DNA of 64,000 nucleotides from Chloranthus sessilifolius (GCA_021018995.1 CM037593.1:40437810-40501809); one strand, 5' to 3'; numbered from the stretch's first letter, positions 34,317-46,059 are shown. Translations and numbers: made by a program. The notes: generated by a model not told the origin, from the sequence alone.

Positions 34317-34889
34317 TTATACCTTGGGCATCTTGAGTCGCAGGAAGAATCGGCTTGGAAGTAGACGTCGAGGTTTCCTGCTTCTGTCGCTTATCTGGGC
34401 AGTTCTTGACTCGGTGTCTTGCTCACCACATCTAAAACAAGCACCCGATATTAATCTACATGCCTCCGTTTTATGAGGTTTTCCACACCACGCACGTATT
34501 ACAAATGGTGTAGATGAGGAGACAGGTAAGGCCTGCTGTACCGGAGTAACTCTAGTCGTCGCCGGATGTAAAGAGCGAGAACTACCTTGAGTGGTTATCG
34601 AGGCCATCGCTTCCTTTTTTAAAGCAGGACAATGTCTTATCAAGTGTCCCATTCGTCCACACCTAAAACAAGCCCCAGTAGATCTTCTACAGTCTCTCGC
34701 TAGGTGTCACCCGTCACACCTAGAACATGGTTCATTTAATGTCGATGGAGAGGTGTGAGTCGTCCTTCTCAACATTGCCGTAAGTAACGCAGCCTGCTGA
34801 GTCATAGTGCTAAGCATCGCCTCAAGCAACTGCCTATTCGACTCACCTCCTCCAGTGTGTACAATTTTAGCCTTCTTGCGTGGCGCCAT
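34317..34889 (-). pseudogene. gag nucleocapsid fragment with three zinc knuckles
   Basis: It starts MAPRKKAKIVHTGGGE at 34889, about 340 bases after the primer site. A coiled-coil-like stretch leads to a first knuckle beginning CSRC that is broken by a stop at about 34710. The second is intact, CFRCGRMGHLIRHC, at about 34635-34680. A third, CFRCGEQ, is shifted by one base at about 34405 and continues in another frame. The gag capsid core, usually some 200-300 residues, is absent: only 60 residues precede the first knuckle. Nucleocapsid knuckles bind element RNA. The frame is broken. Confidence 0.83.
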
Positions 34890-35229
34890 TTCGATCTGTT
34901 AACATGACACAAAACTCCAATCAATAATTGTCATGGTCACAATGGCCGAAAGTTCTAATAAAATCTTAAAACATATTTTATCTAATAGTTGTACATTTAT
35001 CAAATCATCCAATATTCTCCTTTAAAGTGAGTATGAGATCCAGAATTTAAGTCCTAAATCAAATCCCAAGTTCTAAATCTCCAGCCACAGCAGCGAGTTC
35101 CTTATAGAAGCTAAAACCAAAACTCCACTAACTTTGCTAAAGTCTTAATTGGGTCATAGAAAACTCACGTCCCGACCATACCTACATCCATAGCCTAGTC
35201 TGAAGTCCTAACATGACCTAAAGCCTAGG

Positions 35230-35240
35230 CTCTGATACCA
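35230..35240 (-). other. Primer binding site of the long-LTR element
   Basis: TGGTATCAGAG on the - strand stands two bases after the 5' LTR end, the standard initiator-Met tRNA site. It fixes the orientation as minus. Confidence 0.9.
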
Positions 35241-35242
35241 AC

Positions 35243-38085
35243 TGTGACAGCCCGAATTTCTGCGCCCAGAAATCCATGCCATCAGGATCATGCTATGGAT
35301 GATCCTCAGGACAAATCACAGAGTGTCTACTCGTTTAGCGGAAATCAGAGTAGACACTGTCCAGTAGTGGCAGATCGAGTCATCATATAAGACTTTAAAA
35401 GAGAGAAGAATTTAACAATGCATATATAAAAATAAATAAAAGAAAATACATCCACAAAAAGAAACCAAGAAGAACCACTGGTGATGGACATCCGTCACAC
35501 AAAAACAATGGTTCCAAGTAGTGGTTCCTATAAGATGTACATAAAAGAAAATAAAGTATCTACAACATATACAGAACCACTATAATCCAAAACATATACA
35601 GATCCCAAAATATCCAGTCTAATCAAATACCCTAGCTACGAGTGGTGCTTGTCAGTAGGGGTATTGGTATTCTCCTCCTCAAGCTCAGCCTCCGGATCAG
35701 GCTCTGTCAGGGTCGCTCTCAGTGCCGGGAGCTCTAGCCTCAGAACCTATTAATGTTATAGAAAATAGGGTGGGCTACATCTAAGCTCAGTAGAAGAATC
35801 TCAACTAAAATTGTACTGAAAATGTAAGACATGATTTGCAGGTAGTATCTCAAAGCAGAAAATCAAATCAGAATATGCAGACAGGATAAATCAGATGACA
35901 TGTACTGAGTTTTCAAACAAGAACAGATGTTATGCATATATATCATTTGTGACTTAAATTGTGAATATTTCTAATTTAAGAAACTCCCGTGACTATATAG
36001 CACAGAGTAATCAGGAGTAAGCCGATAGGAAACCCCAACCAATCGTCGTTCATATGAACAACTTATTTAAAGTGCAACAATGCCTCATCTATGGAGTGCA
36101 ATTGTGCAGAGGGATTATCAAAGCAGATGCACGATTGTGCCAGGGCACGGATATACCGCCGAGTCGGTGGGGATCATCTGGTTAAATCCTTAAATCACAT
36201 ACACACATATAACCTCAAGAATCAGATAGCAAAAATCAGGAACAGGTTTCAGAATGCAGAAATCAGAGATGACAGAGCTTTATCAATATGCAAACATGCT
36301 TTTTAAAACAGAAATCAGGGTACTTATGTGAAAGAATCATGAAATCATAGTCAGATGCATTTTAGGTTGGATTTCCCCTACCTTAACGGATCTTTCTAAG
36401 CAATCCAACGTTGTTCCAAAGCAATCGGAAAGTTCTTATCCACGGCCTCCACTCTTAGTCTACATCACACACATGATGATGCATAAAAATTGATCCTAAT
36501 TATTAATAATGTTGACGTATTTAAGTGTTTTCTCAAAACTGAGACAGAAATGGGTAATTTCGTGTTGACTCGAAACTTGACCCAACTTCCCACTTTATTT
36601 TGACCCTCAAAACATTTGATTAAAGATTTGGTTAATTCATAAAAAAGTTAGATCTCGTCGTACTCTTTCCAACGCATCAAGAATCGCATCAATCGGAGTT
36701 TGGGACAAAGAGTTATGGCTAAAATACTGAAGCTATATCGATACTTCAGTCAAAACGTGCTAACTTAGAACTTGGCCAAACTTCCAGCTCAATTTTGATC
36801 TGCAAAACAATTTACTCATCAGTTAGTTAATTCATAAAAGTTGTAGATTTAGCTGTCCTCTTTCCAATGCCGCAAGAATCGCATCAATCGGAGTTCGGAG
36901 TAAAAAGTTATGGCCAAAACACTGAAGCAGTGTCGGCACAGTCAAATTGATCGATCAATTTCACCATTGATCGATCAACCCATCACATTGATCGATCAAT
37001 CTTCACATTGATCGATCAATGCTGTCAGGAATGAACCTCCAGCAAACAAACTTGCTGTTTTTCTAATTGTATATATAATTTGATCGATCAATCACTTAAA
37101 TTGATTGATCAATACCAAATTTGATCGATCAATCACCTAGATTGATCGATCAATACCCAATTTTGATCTATCAATCACCCAATTGATCGATCAAAACCTT
37201 CAGAAATGCACAGCCATAAGGTTTTGTCATTTTTGATCTATTTTCATCCAAATCTTCTACGATCTTCATCGAATCACACACACATCCACACTAAACTAAA
37301 ACAATGATTTATTCTACAATCTAAACCATTAAAATCAAAGAAAACTAACCTTTCTTCGATCCACTTCGCGGCTTTAAGGATCGTTGCCGAAGAGGGTTTC
37401 GGAATGAAACTTTCGGATTTCCACGGTGAATCCACAGAGATTGATCACAAGGACTTGAAGATGATGCCGTTCATCCTTACGCGTCGATCTTAACCTCTTC
37501 CAAGCGCAGGGGACGATTCCAAAGTGATCGGCTCTTTGAAAATGGGGTTTTTTAAAGAAACAGGGGTTTCTAACGAAAAGGGGCTTGAACGGTCAAAATT
37601 ATACATGGCGGAACACCATCGATACCGACGTCACGAGCTTTGCGACGAGTGCGGAGTTTTCTGCGCGATGGCGATCTCGTGATCGAAATCTCACGAGAAG
37701 GGGTTTGAAGGGTGACGGGAGCTCTCTCTCTCTCTCTCTCTAGAACTCCCAAACTCCAATTTATGCAACCGGTTGAAGCTTCCAAGAGAAGCTTGTCTTT
37801 TAATTAGCTAAAGGGCTTAGTTCCCTTATTAAACATATACATCCAAATGGGTGTTAACCTTATCCAAGGTCCTGATTCGGCGTTGAGCGGCATACGATGC
37901 GTCGGTGCACGGCTTCCACACTAAAGGCCATAACACACATTTAAACCTTAATCCATCCGCACAAAGTTATCATAATATTATTTAAATATTCATTATTATA
38001 TAAAAATCTAAGATGACATCGGTTTTCGCGTCGACTACACATTCGAGGTCAGTCGAGTTCGGGTCTGATTTTTCGGGTTATTACA
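35243..38085 (-). repeat. 5' LTR of the long-LTR element
   Basis: 2843 bp, matching 27245-30160. It has ten palindrome units at 36946-37194 against twelve in the other LTR, and a shorter CT run at 37722-37741. Confidence 0.93.
36946..37194. repeat. Palindrome array ATTGATCGATCAAT, 5' LTR
   Basis: Four units lie in the first block and six in the second. The first block has lost three units relative to the 3' LTR and the second has gained one. Confidence 0.93.
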
Positions 38086-38090
38086 AGCCC

Positions 38091-39100
38091 AGTTAGTGGA
38101 GTTGGAACCATTCCGGTATCATCTTCCCTTATTTTGTCAAATGTTCTTCATGTTCCTCATATATCCACACAATTGCTATTTGTGAGTAGTCTTACAAAAA
38201 CTTTATATTGCTCCATTACTTTTTATCCTTATTGTCTGGTTCAGGATCTTTCAATAAGAGGACTTTTGGTAAGGGCACTGAGAGGGGAGGTCTATATTAT
38301 CTGGATGTTGATTATAAGTGTTTATTTTCAACTGTTGCTACTAATTCTTCTCTTGACCTTTTATCTATCTTATCTTTCCTTGTCACTGCTACCCTTGATA
38401 CTGTTTCTCTTTGCATGCCAAATTGGGACATGTCGGATATAATATCTATTGTTCTTTGAATTCTTCTTTTAAATCCGTTTGTGTGACTTTAAAATTTTCA
38501 ATGTGAAGTGTGTGCCCTTTGTAAGCAATTAAGAAGTACTTATCCTTCCCACATGCATAGGTGCAATGCTCTTTTTGAGTTGACTCACTCTGATGTGTGG
38601 GTTCAATCCCCTGTCACTTCTCTTGGGGGTTTTCGCTACTATGTTTTGTTTATTGATGATTACAGTCCTGTCACCTGGGTGTATATCATGAAGTCTAAGG
38701 ATGAAGTATTATCTAAGTTTCAGGAGTTTCATGCCATGGTAAAAAATCAATATGGTGTCTCTATGAAGTATCTTAGTTCTGATAATGGGGGAGAATGCAC
38801 TTCCAATTCCTTTACTCAATTCCTTCAGAACCATGGGACTCTTCATTAGTTTTCTTGTCCATACACTCCGCAACAAAATGGAGTTGTTAAGCACAAACAC
38901 AAACATCTCATTGAGTCACAAGATCTTTATTGCGGGTATGCATGTGCCTAAGTCCTATTGGTTAATGGGTCTACTCACTGCTTGTTTTTTAATTAATCAA
39001 ACATCTTCGAGAATTCTTAAAGGTCATACCCCTTTATCCATTCTGCGTCAAAATGAATCCATGTTTATATTGAACCTTGAGTATTTGGGTGCACATGTTT
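38091..39100 (+). pseudogene. Copia integrase with pre-integrase zinc region
   Basis: It continues from the protease (GVGTIPVSSSL, then SNVLHVPHIS), then a GTERGGLYYL block in a shifted frame, a zinc region ending CEVCALCKQ, and the integrase core at 38508-38900. The core has Asp in ELTHSDVW, FIDDYS, and Asp in YLSSDNGGE. The position of the third catalytic residue reads PQQNGVVKHKHK, where copia integrases have Glu after GVV, so the catalytic Glu is Lys here. A stop follows SDNGGE at about 38847. Downstream the frame continues with SYWLMGLLTACFLINQ. The enzyme would be dead even apart from the stops. Confidence 0.88.
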
Positions 39101-39360
39101 TGTATAGGACCTTCATCCTAATCGGGATAAATTAGATGATCAGTCTGTAAAGTGTGTCTTTATTGGCTGCTTCAGTGTCTCTAAATGCTACAAATTCTAT
39201 GATCCCAAATATAATTTTTTTTTTACCTTTGTGATGTATAGGACCTTCGTCCTAATCAGGATAAATTAGATGATCGGTCTGTAAAGTGTTTTTATTGGCT
39301 GCTCCAGTGTCTCTAAATGCTACAAATTCTATGATCCAAAATCTAAAATATTATGTACCT
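39101..39360. repeat. Tandem duplication, 134-bp period, in copia pol
   Basis: The block TGTATAGGACCTTC...GATCC at 39101-39234 is repeated at 39235-39360 with few changes. It duplicates the end of the integrase region and adds a T run at 39217-39225. Confidence 0.9.
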
Positions 39361-39389
39361 TTATGAATGTTACTTTTTTTTTAGCATGT

Positions 39390-40295
39390 TGTGACGGGGC
39401 CAAGACTTGAGCTTGCAGCATGGTGCATGTGGCACGACATGTGGTGCCAGGAGGGCACGCGACATGGGGCCATGTTGGCCTTGCGACGTGCACGTGGACG
39501 TGTGCTGAGGAGCCGACGCAGTGCATGAGGGTATGTGTGGGCGTCACATGAGGCGTTGCGGTTTGTCAAACCAATAGGTTTGAGGTTCTCCTGCCATTCT
39601 GGCTGAATGACTGTTTTACCCTTATATAGGGGAAGGGAGCTTGAGAGCAATTCCCCCGCACACGGGGCCTTGCGTTGCCAGAGGGGGCGCAGGTGTCTCC
39701 TAGGCCTGAAAGGGTGGGCCTAGGACGTCGACGCAGCGATGCCGTGTGGAACCCGAGAGAGCATCGCGGTGCATACGGCTGGGCAACCTCGCGAGACAAC
39801 ACCAAGGCGCTGCGTGGGACTCAGTTGAGCACGACAGCATGTGGGCTAAAGATGAACGTGTGCTAGTAATTCGGAACGCACACGAAGGCAAGCTGCGTGG
39901 GACTCAGTTGGGCACGCGAGCGCGAGGCACAAGGTTGTGGGCTTGGTTCGGCAGGTGAGCGAGGTACTAGTGCAGTGCACAGGGTGAAGCTTGAGCAGGC
40001 CAAGTTAGCGCAGCGGTGCAGATTGGCGTGTCGTAAGGGACACGATGAGCTGAATGGTAGGCCGTGAAACAGAGGCAACCATGTTGGGAGGAGTTCCCGT
40101 CCTCTAGGCGGGAGGTATCAGAGCTGATGTGCAGAAAGGGTTGGCTTCGTTGCACGCGGTAGCGAAGCACCGCGCGGGTTGAAAACGCGTCGAAGGACGC
40201 CCTCGCGACGATTGTTATCAGAAGTAGGCTGACCTAGCGAAGCGTGCGTTAGGTGCCACACGGGACTGAGGTTGCGGAAGTGCGACCCCGTGACA
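39390..40295. mobile_element. GC-rich insertion 1 (906 bp), LTR-like
   Basis: It starts TGTGACGGGGCC and ends GACCCCGTGACA, so the tips are inverted repeats TGT.ACGGGG. Flanks are ATGT on both sides. Removing it and one ATGT restores a copia frame reading HVPYF across the site. It contains a TATA-like TTATATAGGGG (about 39621), GC-rich repeats of the type GGCACGCGACATGG, and GGTATCAGAGC at 40114-40124, like a tRNA primer site 171 bases before its end. It is homologous to 42018-43680. Open frames on both strands are GC-driven chance frames. Confidence 0.75.
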
Positions 40296-41452
40296 ATGTG
40301 CCTTATTTTTCCTCTCATCAGTCTGGGTCTACTTGCATGCCTACACCTTTCACTGCTGCTCCTCCCATCCCTCAACTCAGTATTTGTATTTCTCCATTAG
40401 CCCATATTCCTCCTTCAGCACCTCTTATAGACCAGCCTATTGATTCCTCAACCTCACTTCCCACTCAAACTCCTGTGCAGCAATAGAAGCAGAAACATGT
40501 TTATGTTCGCAAACACCTATATGGAACCTCCTCGAACTCCTCGGTCATTCCTCCACCTTAATCCTCTTTTCAGGTAGATCCGGTTGAGACTTCTATTTCT
40601 ATTCTGTCAAGCACAATCTAGATGACAACGTTTTGCAGTATAAGGCATGTTTAGTGGCCTGTGGATATACTCAGACATATGGTATTGACTATGATGCTAC
40701 TTCTTCCCCTGTGGCAAAGCTTACGTCTGTCCCTGTCCTCATTTCTATTGCGGCCAATAGGAATTGGTCCCTTCATCAGCTGGATATAAAAAATGCATTT
40801 CTTCTTTGTGATCTCACTGAAGAGATTTACACGGATCCTACACTTGGCTTCCTACTTCAAGGGGAAACTGAGAAAGTATGCAGACTTAGAAAGTCCATAT
40901 ACAGTTTGGAGCAGTTGCCTTGTGTCTGGTTTAAGCACTTTAGTGATGTTGTCATCATTATCGAACTTCGGAGATGCCACTCAGAACATACTATTTTTTA
41001 TCACTCTATCCCATCTAGTTGCACACTTTTATTAGTCTATGTTTATGATGTAGTTGCACAATTTTATTTGTCTATGTTTATGATCTAGTTGCACAATTTT
41101 ACTGGAGATGATTCTTTATTTATATCTCATGTGAAAGTGGAGCTTGGTCGATTATTTAAAGTGAAGGACTTAGGCAACCTGAAATACTTTCTTGGCTTGG
41201 AGGTTGCTAGATCAAAGAAATGGATTTTTATTTTTCACAGGAAATACGCTCTAGATTTGTTATATGATACTGGTATGCTTGGATGCAAACTGGCTTTATC
41301 CCTATGGATTATAAGCACTCTCAACATGAGCAGGAGGGGGAGTTGATATCTGACCCTAAGGAGTATTAGCATTTGGTGGGCTGATTGATTTATCTTAGCC
41401 TGACGAGGCCAGACCTTGCTTTTGCTGTGAGCAGCCAGTTTATGATGTTCAT

Positions 41453-41505
<53 letters not shown>

Positions 41506-41516
41506 GCCAGCCGTGG

Positions 41517-41547
<31 letters not shown>

Positions 41548-42017
41548 GCCAGCCGTGGTCGAGGACTTGTGTATCATTCTCATGGTCATCGCCATATATC
41601 TGGATATACTGATTCTTATTGGGCAAGATCACTTATAGACTGTCATTCCACTTTTGGGTATTGTGCCTTCCTTGGAGGCAACCATGTATCTTGGAAAAGT
41701 AAGAAATGACCACTGGTATCTAAGTCTAGTGTTGAAGCTAGGTATCACGTGATAGCTTCTGGAGCGTACGAGTTGTTATGGCTTCAATCTCTTATGTTTG
41801 AGCTTGGATTTTATGTGACTACTCTCATGCCTATTGATTGCGATAATGAGGCGGATGAGAAGATCGCGTTTGATTTTGTGCTATAGGAAATTACAAAGCA
41901 TATGGAAGTCGACATTCCCTTTGTGAGGGAAAAAGTCTAGAATAACACATTTGAACTTGTTGATGCATCCTCTTCACAACAACTCGCTGATATTTTTAAC
42001 AATGCAGTTGGGCATGT
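40296..42017 (+). pseudogene. Copia reverse transcriptase and RNase H remnant
   Basis: Reverse transcriptase begins near 40633 (YKACLVACGYTQTYGIDY, then LHQLDIKNAFLLCDL). The active site, YVDD in the family, is degraded to VYVYDVV at about 41036-41055, and this region is also locally duplicated (CTATGTTTATGAT twice). The thumb-like part (FKVKDLGNLKYFLGLEV) is at 41155-41215. RNase H follows at 41390-41900 (YLSLTRPDLAFAVS; then GYTDSYWARSL; VSKSSVEARYH) with stops and a TA-repeat expansion. The final block LADIFN..VGH ends at insertion 2. No functional product is possible. Confidence 0.87.
41457..41545. repeat. Duplicated (TA)n plus AAAGGCCAGCCGTGG
   Basis: A run of about 23 TA units, then AAAGGCCAGCCGTGG, then about 13 TA units and the same 15-mer again. 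The TA expansion replaces some RNase H codons. Confidence 0.93.
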
Positions 42018-43680
42018 TGTGACAGCCTCATTAATCTGGGCGCCAGCATGAAGGCATGGCGACCTTGGAGCTGGGCAATTGCTAGCAAGAAGGCGAGCGG
42101 ACCTTGTAGCTAGCTGCGTACCGCGTGGGTGCAAAGGCACGTGGCCCTGCAACGCGTGCATGCGTCCCTTATACATGATGCGGCGGAGATTAGATGCACG
42201 TGGGGCATGAAATGTGGTGCTCTGCGTAGGGGCACGCGACGTGGTGCCAAGAGGGCACGCGACATCCTGGTGCTATGAGGCACGTGACATGGTGCCAAGG
42301 CGGCACGCGATGTGGTGTTAAGAGGACACGCGACATCCTAGTGCCATGAGGCACGTGAGGCGGTGCCATGACGGCACGCGACATCTAGCTTGTTCGGCAA
42401 GGGATGTGGGGCTAATAGGGCACGCAGTATCCGGGTACAATAACGGACCCAACATAGTGCCGAGTGGGCACGAGAACAATCACGACTCGGACGTGATGCG
42501 GTGCCATGAGGGTATGCCATGTGGTGCCATGAGGTCACGCGACATGAGGCCATAAGGGCCTCGCGACATGATCGCGACACGGATGCGACATGGTCGCGAC
42601 ACAGTGCTCTATGTGGGCATGAGGCCATGAGGGCCTCGCTACATGGTCGGGATGCGGACGCGACGCGGATGCAACACGGTCGCATGTGACGCTGATGCAT
42701 GACTTCACAAGGCACGTGGGCTTGGAGGATGGCACTGTGTGCCACGGGCAGAGGTTCGCGTGCCACAATTAATGCTAAGACACTACCTTTGCAGGTGTGT
42801 GCCACAGGCAGAGGGTCGTATGCCATAGTGGTATGTCAAACCAAGGGGTTTGAGGTTATTCTGCTGGATAGCTCAAATTGGTGTTTAGACCATACTTGGG
42901 GGAAGGGAGCTGTAGAGCTATTCTCCTACACATGGGGCCTTGCATTGCTGGAGGGGCACATAGGTCTTCTAGGTTAGGGTGGGCCTAGAATGTCGCTGCG
43001 GTGATGCCATGTGTCACCCAGGGTGAGGTTACCATGTGGCCCCGGGCCGGCGTCGCAGTGCACATGGGTCGATGACCTCACGAGGGCACTCAAGGGCTAC
43101 GTGGGACGTAGTGATGCGCACTAGTTGAGGGTCTGATGTGGACTTGTGCTGGTCGCATGGGCCACACATGATGCTTGGTTTGGATAACATGAAGAGCTGC
43201 ATGCTACTCCAAGTGTGCTGGTCGCGTGGGCCACACACGATGCTTAGTTTGAATAGTATGAAGAGCTGTATGCTACTCCCAGTGTGTTGGTTGCATGGGC
43301 CACACACGATGGTTGGCTTGTATGACATGAAGAGACGCATGCCACTGTCACAAGCGAGGAACTAGTGCAGTGCACAGGGTGAAGCTAGGCAGGCCAAGTG
43401 GCACGGAGGTGCTGGCATGTGTGTCACAAGTAGGCACGATGCGTTGAGATGGTTTGCCTCGGGTGAAAGCACCCATGAGCGAGTTCTCGTCCTCTAGGCA
43501 GGTGGTATCAGAGTGATGGTTAGATAAGTTGGTCTCGCTGTGCGCGACAGTGAGATGTTGCACAAGTGTGATGGCCAGTGTCAGGTTGTGCCTCGTGAAA
43601 ACTGGTATTTGAGTTAGGCTGGCCTCACTGTTACGACAGTGAGGTGCCTCATGGGCGTCGAAAAAAGTTACCCCGTGACA
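42018..43680. mobile_element. GC-rich insertion 2 (1663 bp), same family as 39390-40295
   Basis: It starts TGTGACAGCCTC and ends TACCCCGTGACA, flanked by ATGT on both sides. Its second half matches insertion 1 in order (GTCAAACCAA.GGGTTTGAGGTT, CATGGGGCCTTGC, GGTGGGCCTAG, TCCTCTAGGC, TGGTATCAGAG at 43503-43513, and the end). The first half is longer through repeats of GGCACGCGACAT.GTGCCA-type units at 42210-42560. Three imperfect units of about 63 bp (GTCGCGTGGGCCACACACGATG) lie at 43140-43345. No coding motif is seen. Confidence 0.75.
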
Positions 43681-43748
43681 ATGTGCTTTGCCATAATGTA
43701 TCAGTTAAGCTGAGCTATATGATGTTTATGCCCCAGTTTGAGGGGGAG

Positions 43749-43902
43749 GGTTAGTAATGTTAGTGATGTTAGTAATGTTAGTATTGTTGGTGTGAGTGTA
43801 GTATAGTTGGGTGTGCAATTTAAAATTTTTTCACCTAATATAAATGCTAGTGAGGACTCCTTTCTCACTAAGCCTTTCTCATTATTCTCTTCACTCTCTC
43901 TG

Positions 43903-43959
<57 letters not shown>

Positions 43960-43964
43960 GTTTT

Positions 43965-44010
<46 letters not shown>

Positions 44011-44092
44011 TTCCTATCCTACACCTAACACCACCTACCCCACCCTAGTACCACCAGCCTAACTCTAATACCACTTATCATGGTTTTCATCT
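43749..44092 (+). repeat. Copia 3' LTR
   Basis: It is preceded by the polypurine tract GAGGGGGAGGG. Its first two bases have changed from TG. It matches 26034-26297 and is longer because of expanded CT and TA runs (43890-44010). It is followed by AAATG. Confidence 0.85.
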
Positions 44093-44097
44093 AAATG

Positions 44098-44418
44098 AAC
44101 TGTTTATTTTCTTTTAAAAAGAAAATTATGTAACGTTTAGTAACTTAAAAATAATAGGCTTGGGTCCTTTGAAACAATTGTATAACAGAGTATACTTTTA
44201 GTTTGGTTGATGACATATATTATGTATCTTTTCATTACATATTTCAATTGTCTCTCTAAGATTTACCTTCAATATACGTTCTATTTTTAAGTTTTTTTTT
44301 TTCTTATGGCTGTGCCATCATATTGGAATCTTTATAAATTGGCGTGTCAAATATCTATGGCACCTTGACACTTGGCACCCGTGCCACGTGTCTAGGTAAG
44401 GACTGGTTATTTGTATAG

Positions 44419-44461
<43 letters not shown>

Positions 44462-45269
44462 AAAGATAACATTATGTTGTTTACTAAATAAGCTAATCTA
44501 TAAACGTGTGTATATATAGATACCCCTTGCATGGAAGCCAGCACCATCCAAAAAATGCTCAAGGTTACTTCTATGCAGCCAAGGGTTTGACTGAGGTTAA
44601 ACCAGTCAACTAAGGTCAAAACCCAAACTTTCGAAAAGGTCAAGAAGTTGCTCCATAAAGGGCTATGATGTAACTCGTGAATATCAAGTAATACAAAATG
44701 TAGTCTCTTGGGCACTGGCTTATCTTCTCTCTCCCTCCTCTTCTTCCTATTTTTCTCCTTTGCTTCTTTTTCTTCTTCATTTTTTTGTACGATAATACTT
44801 CGTTTACGTGAGTTCATTATTATGCCAGTCCACCTACCTCCCCTGTGTGGTAACCGTTTCTTTAGCCGTCTTGAAAGAAAATTTCCTGCTAGGATTAGGA
44901 GCCCAAATGATTCCATCTGCAAGCATTGCATTCCGAGGCCCATAATTACAAATTTCCTGCCATGCTTGTTGAAAGTGCTAAGTAGTTAAATGAGGAAGAT
45001 GTCATTCCCCATCTCGAATAACACTACCGCCAAAAGCATTTTCGTCACTTTGTAAAAAACTTGAGATCTCTAAAAACTCCAAGGGGAAGAGTTAAAAAGA
45101 TATATAAATAAACACAATTGAAACTGTGTTGGATGCCAAATTGGTGAGAATAATCAGATTAGGTCAATTAGGGTTGAGCATTGATCATAATCGGATTAAC
45201 ATTTGGGTAAAGAGTGTACCCTAATCTTTTATGTATTCAACAGGGTACTTACATGTTACATTTTCCTTT
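44098..45269. other. Stretch without a supported gene; (TA)n(TG)n at 44420-44462
   Basis: A TA/TG microsatellite lies at 44420-44462. The 178-codon - strand frame at 44407-44943 has no domain, and its end encodes the microsatellite (repeated HT and YI), so I do not accept it as a gene. No RNA gene is visible. Confidence 0.5.
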
Positions 45270-45480
45270 TGCTTAGTAGATTCAGGGTCCACCAATCATG
45301 TGGCCAATTAGTCTTCAACTTTTTTCCTCACCATTTGAAAGGGTCTACTGATCATATGACTAATAACTCTTCCAACTTTTTTCTGAACCATCTCATAATT
45401 CTAAAGATGGTGAGGTAAAAATTTCTGATGGCTCTAACGTCAATGGTCTAGGAGTAGTTCCTAACATTGCCTTCCGTTAT
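45270..45480 (+). pseudogene. Copia protease fragment with duplicated active site
   Basis: VDSGSTNHVAN at about 45275-45310 is followed 70 bases later by a second copy, GSTDHMTNNSSNFF, then ISDGSNVNGLGVV. This is the copia protease site twice over, with stops. It belongs to a separate old copia copy in + orientation. Confidence 0.7.
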
Positions 45481-45729
45481 AAAATCATTTGATTTTTTTT
45501 GAAGGATGAGTAAGTGAAAACAAATTGAGAGTAATGTGCAACGAGTAGAAGAAAAAGAACTAGAGGATACCATATCTTTTTAACCTGTTTCTGAGCCAAA
45601 TCAGGAGTATATACTATTACTTCTATCCCTACAACACAAATTAGGATATTGTAAGTATCTTGTTCCCCATTACAAAGCTAATTTTTTTAATCATGCTTCA
45701 TTTCAATGTAATATTAGATAAATTTGTGA

Positions 45730-46050
45730 ACAAAACTAACACATCGAAGCACACTACGTCGAAGAGAAAACAATGAAATATTGGGAACAAAATTGAAGAG
45801 GGAATCTTACCATTAAGCACCAACGAAGGCATACATTTAATCAAGAGACATGAGGTTAAATCAGCATCACCCAAAACTGTTCTGGAACATTCATATTTGA
45901 CAAAATTGCACGAGCAGCTTCAAAAAAATGTAAATTTTTCCTTCTAGTAAAATCCCATTTTGTTCAAGGAAAGATTGAAACACATAAGATATGAACTTTT
46001 TACCATTATCAGCTCTAAGAGTTTCCACATTCTAACCAACTTAAAATTTT
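45730..46050 (-). pseudogene. Copia integrase fragment
   Basis: On the - strand 46040-45960 reads VETLRADNGKKFIS (the Asp site of integrase), then QSFLEQNGIL, and further on ARAILSNMNVPEQFW and an LL..MPS..LNGK.P segment in shifted frames. It is the distal part of the - strand copia remnant whose protease and gag lie at 47.5-48.3 kb. Confidence 0.75.
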
Positions 46051-46059
46051 CTCTGTATG

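Larger units (their letters stand above)
27245..38085 (-). mobile_element. Non-autonomous gypsy-type element with 2.9-kb LTRs
   Basis: LTRs lie at 27245-30160 and 35243-38085, about 97% alike by eye, with ends TGTGACAGCCC and GGTTATTACA. Flanks ACCCC (27240-27244) and AGCCC (38086-38090) are a target duplication with one change. The primer site (35230-35240) and polypurine tract (30161-30176) put it on the - strand. The internal 5.1 kb holds only a zinc-knuckle gag piece and a frame resembling the plant transposon-type domain. There is no protease, reverse transcriptase or integrase. This fits the known class of large non-autonomous LTR elements that keep part of gag. Confidence 0.92.
26034..44092 (+). 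mobile_element. Ty1/copia element with nested insertions, decayed
   Basis: LTRs lie at 26034-26297 and 43749-44092, a primer site follows the first and a GAGGGGGAGGG polypurine tract precedes the second. A 5-bp target duplication AAATG stands at 26029-26033 and 44093-44097. Copia-order domains on the + strand are protease (27130), integrase (38508), reverse transcriptase (40633) and RNase H (41390). Of its 18 kb, about 13.4 kb are later insertions: 27245-38085, 39390-40295 and 42018-43680. With these removed it is about 4.6 kb, near normal copia size, but a gag is not recognisable. Confidence 0.9.

Noticed and set aside
39566-40375. Several overlapping frames of 60-90 codons on both strands
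   Set aside because: The insertion is GC-rich, so stops are rare. Frames overlap in opposite directions and show no conserved motif with the sister insertion.
42338-42826. 162-codon frame on the - strand
   Set aside because: It is built from GC-rich imperfect repeats within insertion 2 and is not preserved in insertion 1.
44407-44943. 178-codon open frame on the - strand, the longest outside known elements in its area
   Set aside because: Its C-terminal part encodes the TA/TG microsatellite, the centre is a Glu/Lys/Arg-rich run from a CT stretch, and no domain or splice context supports it.
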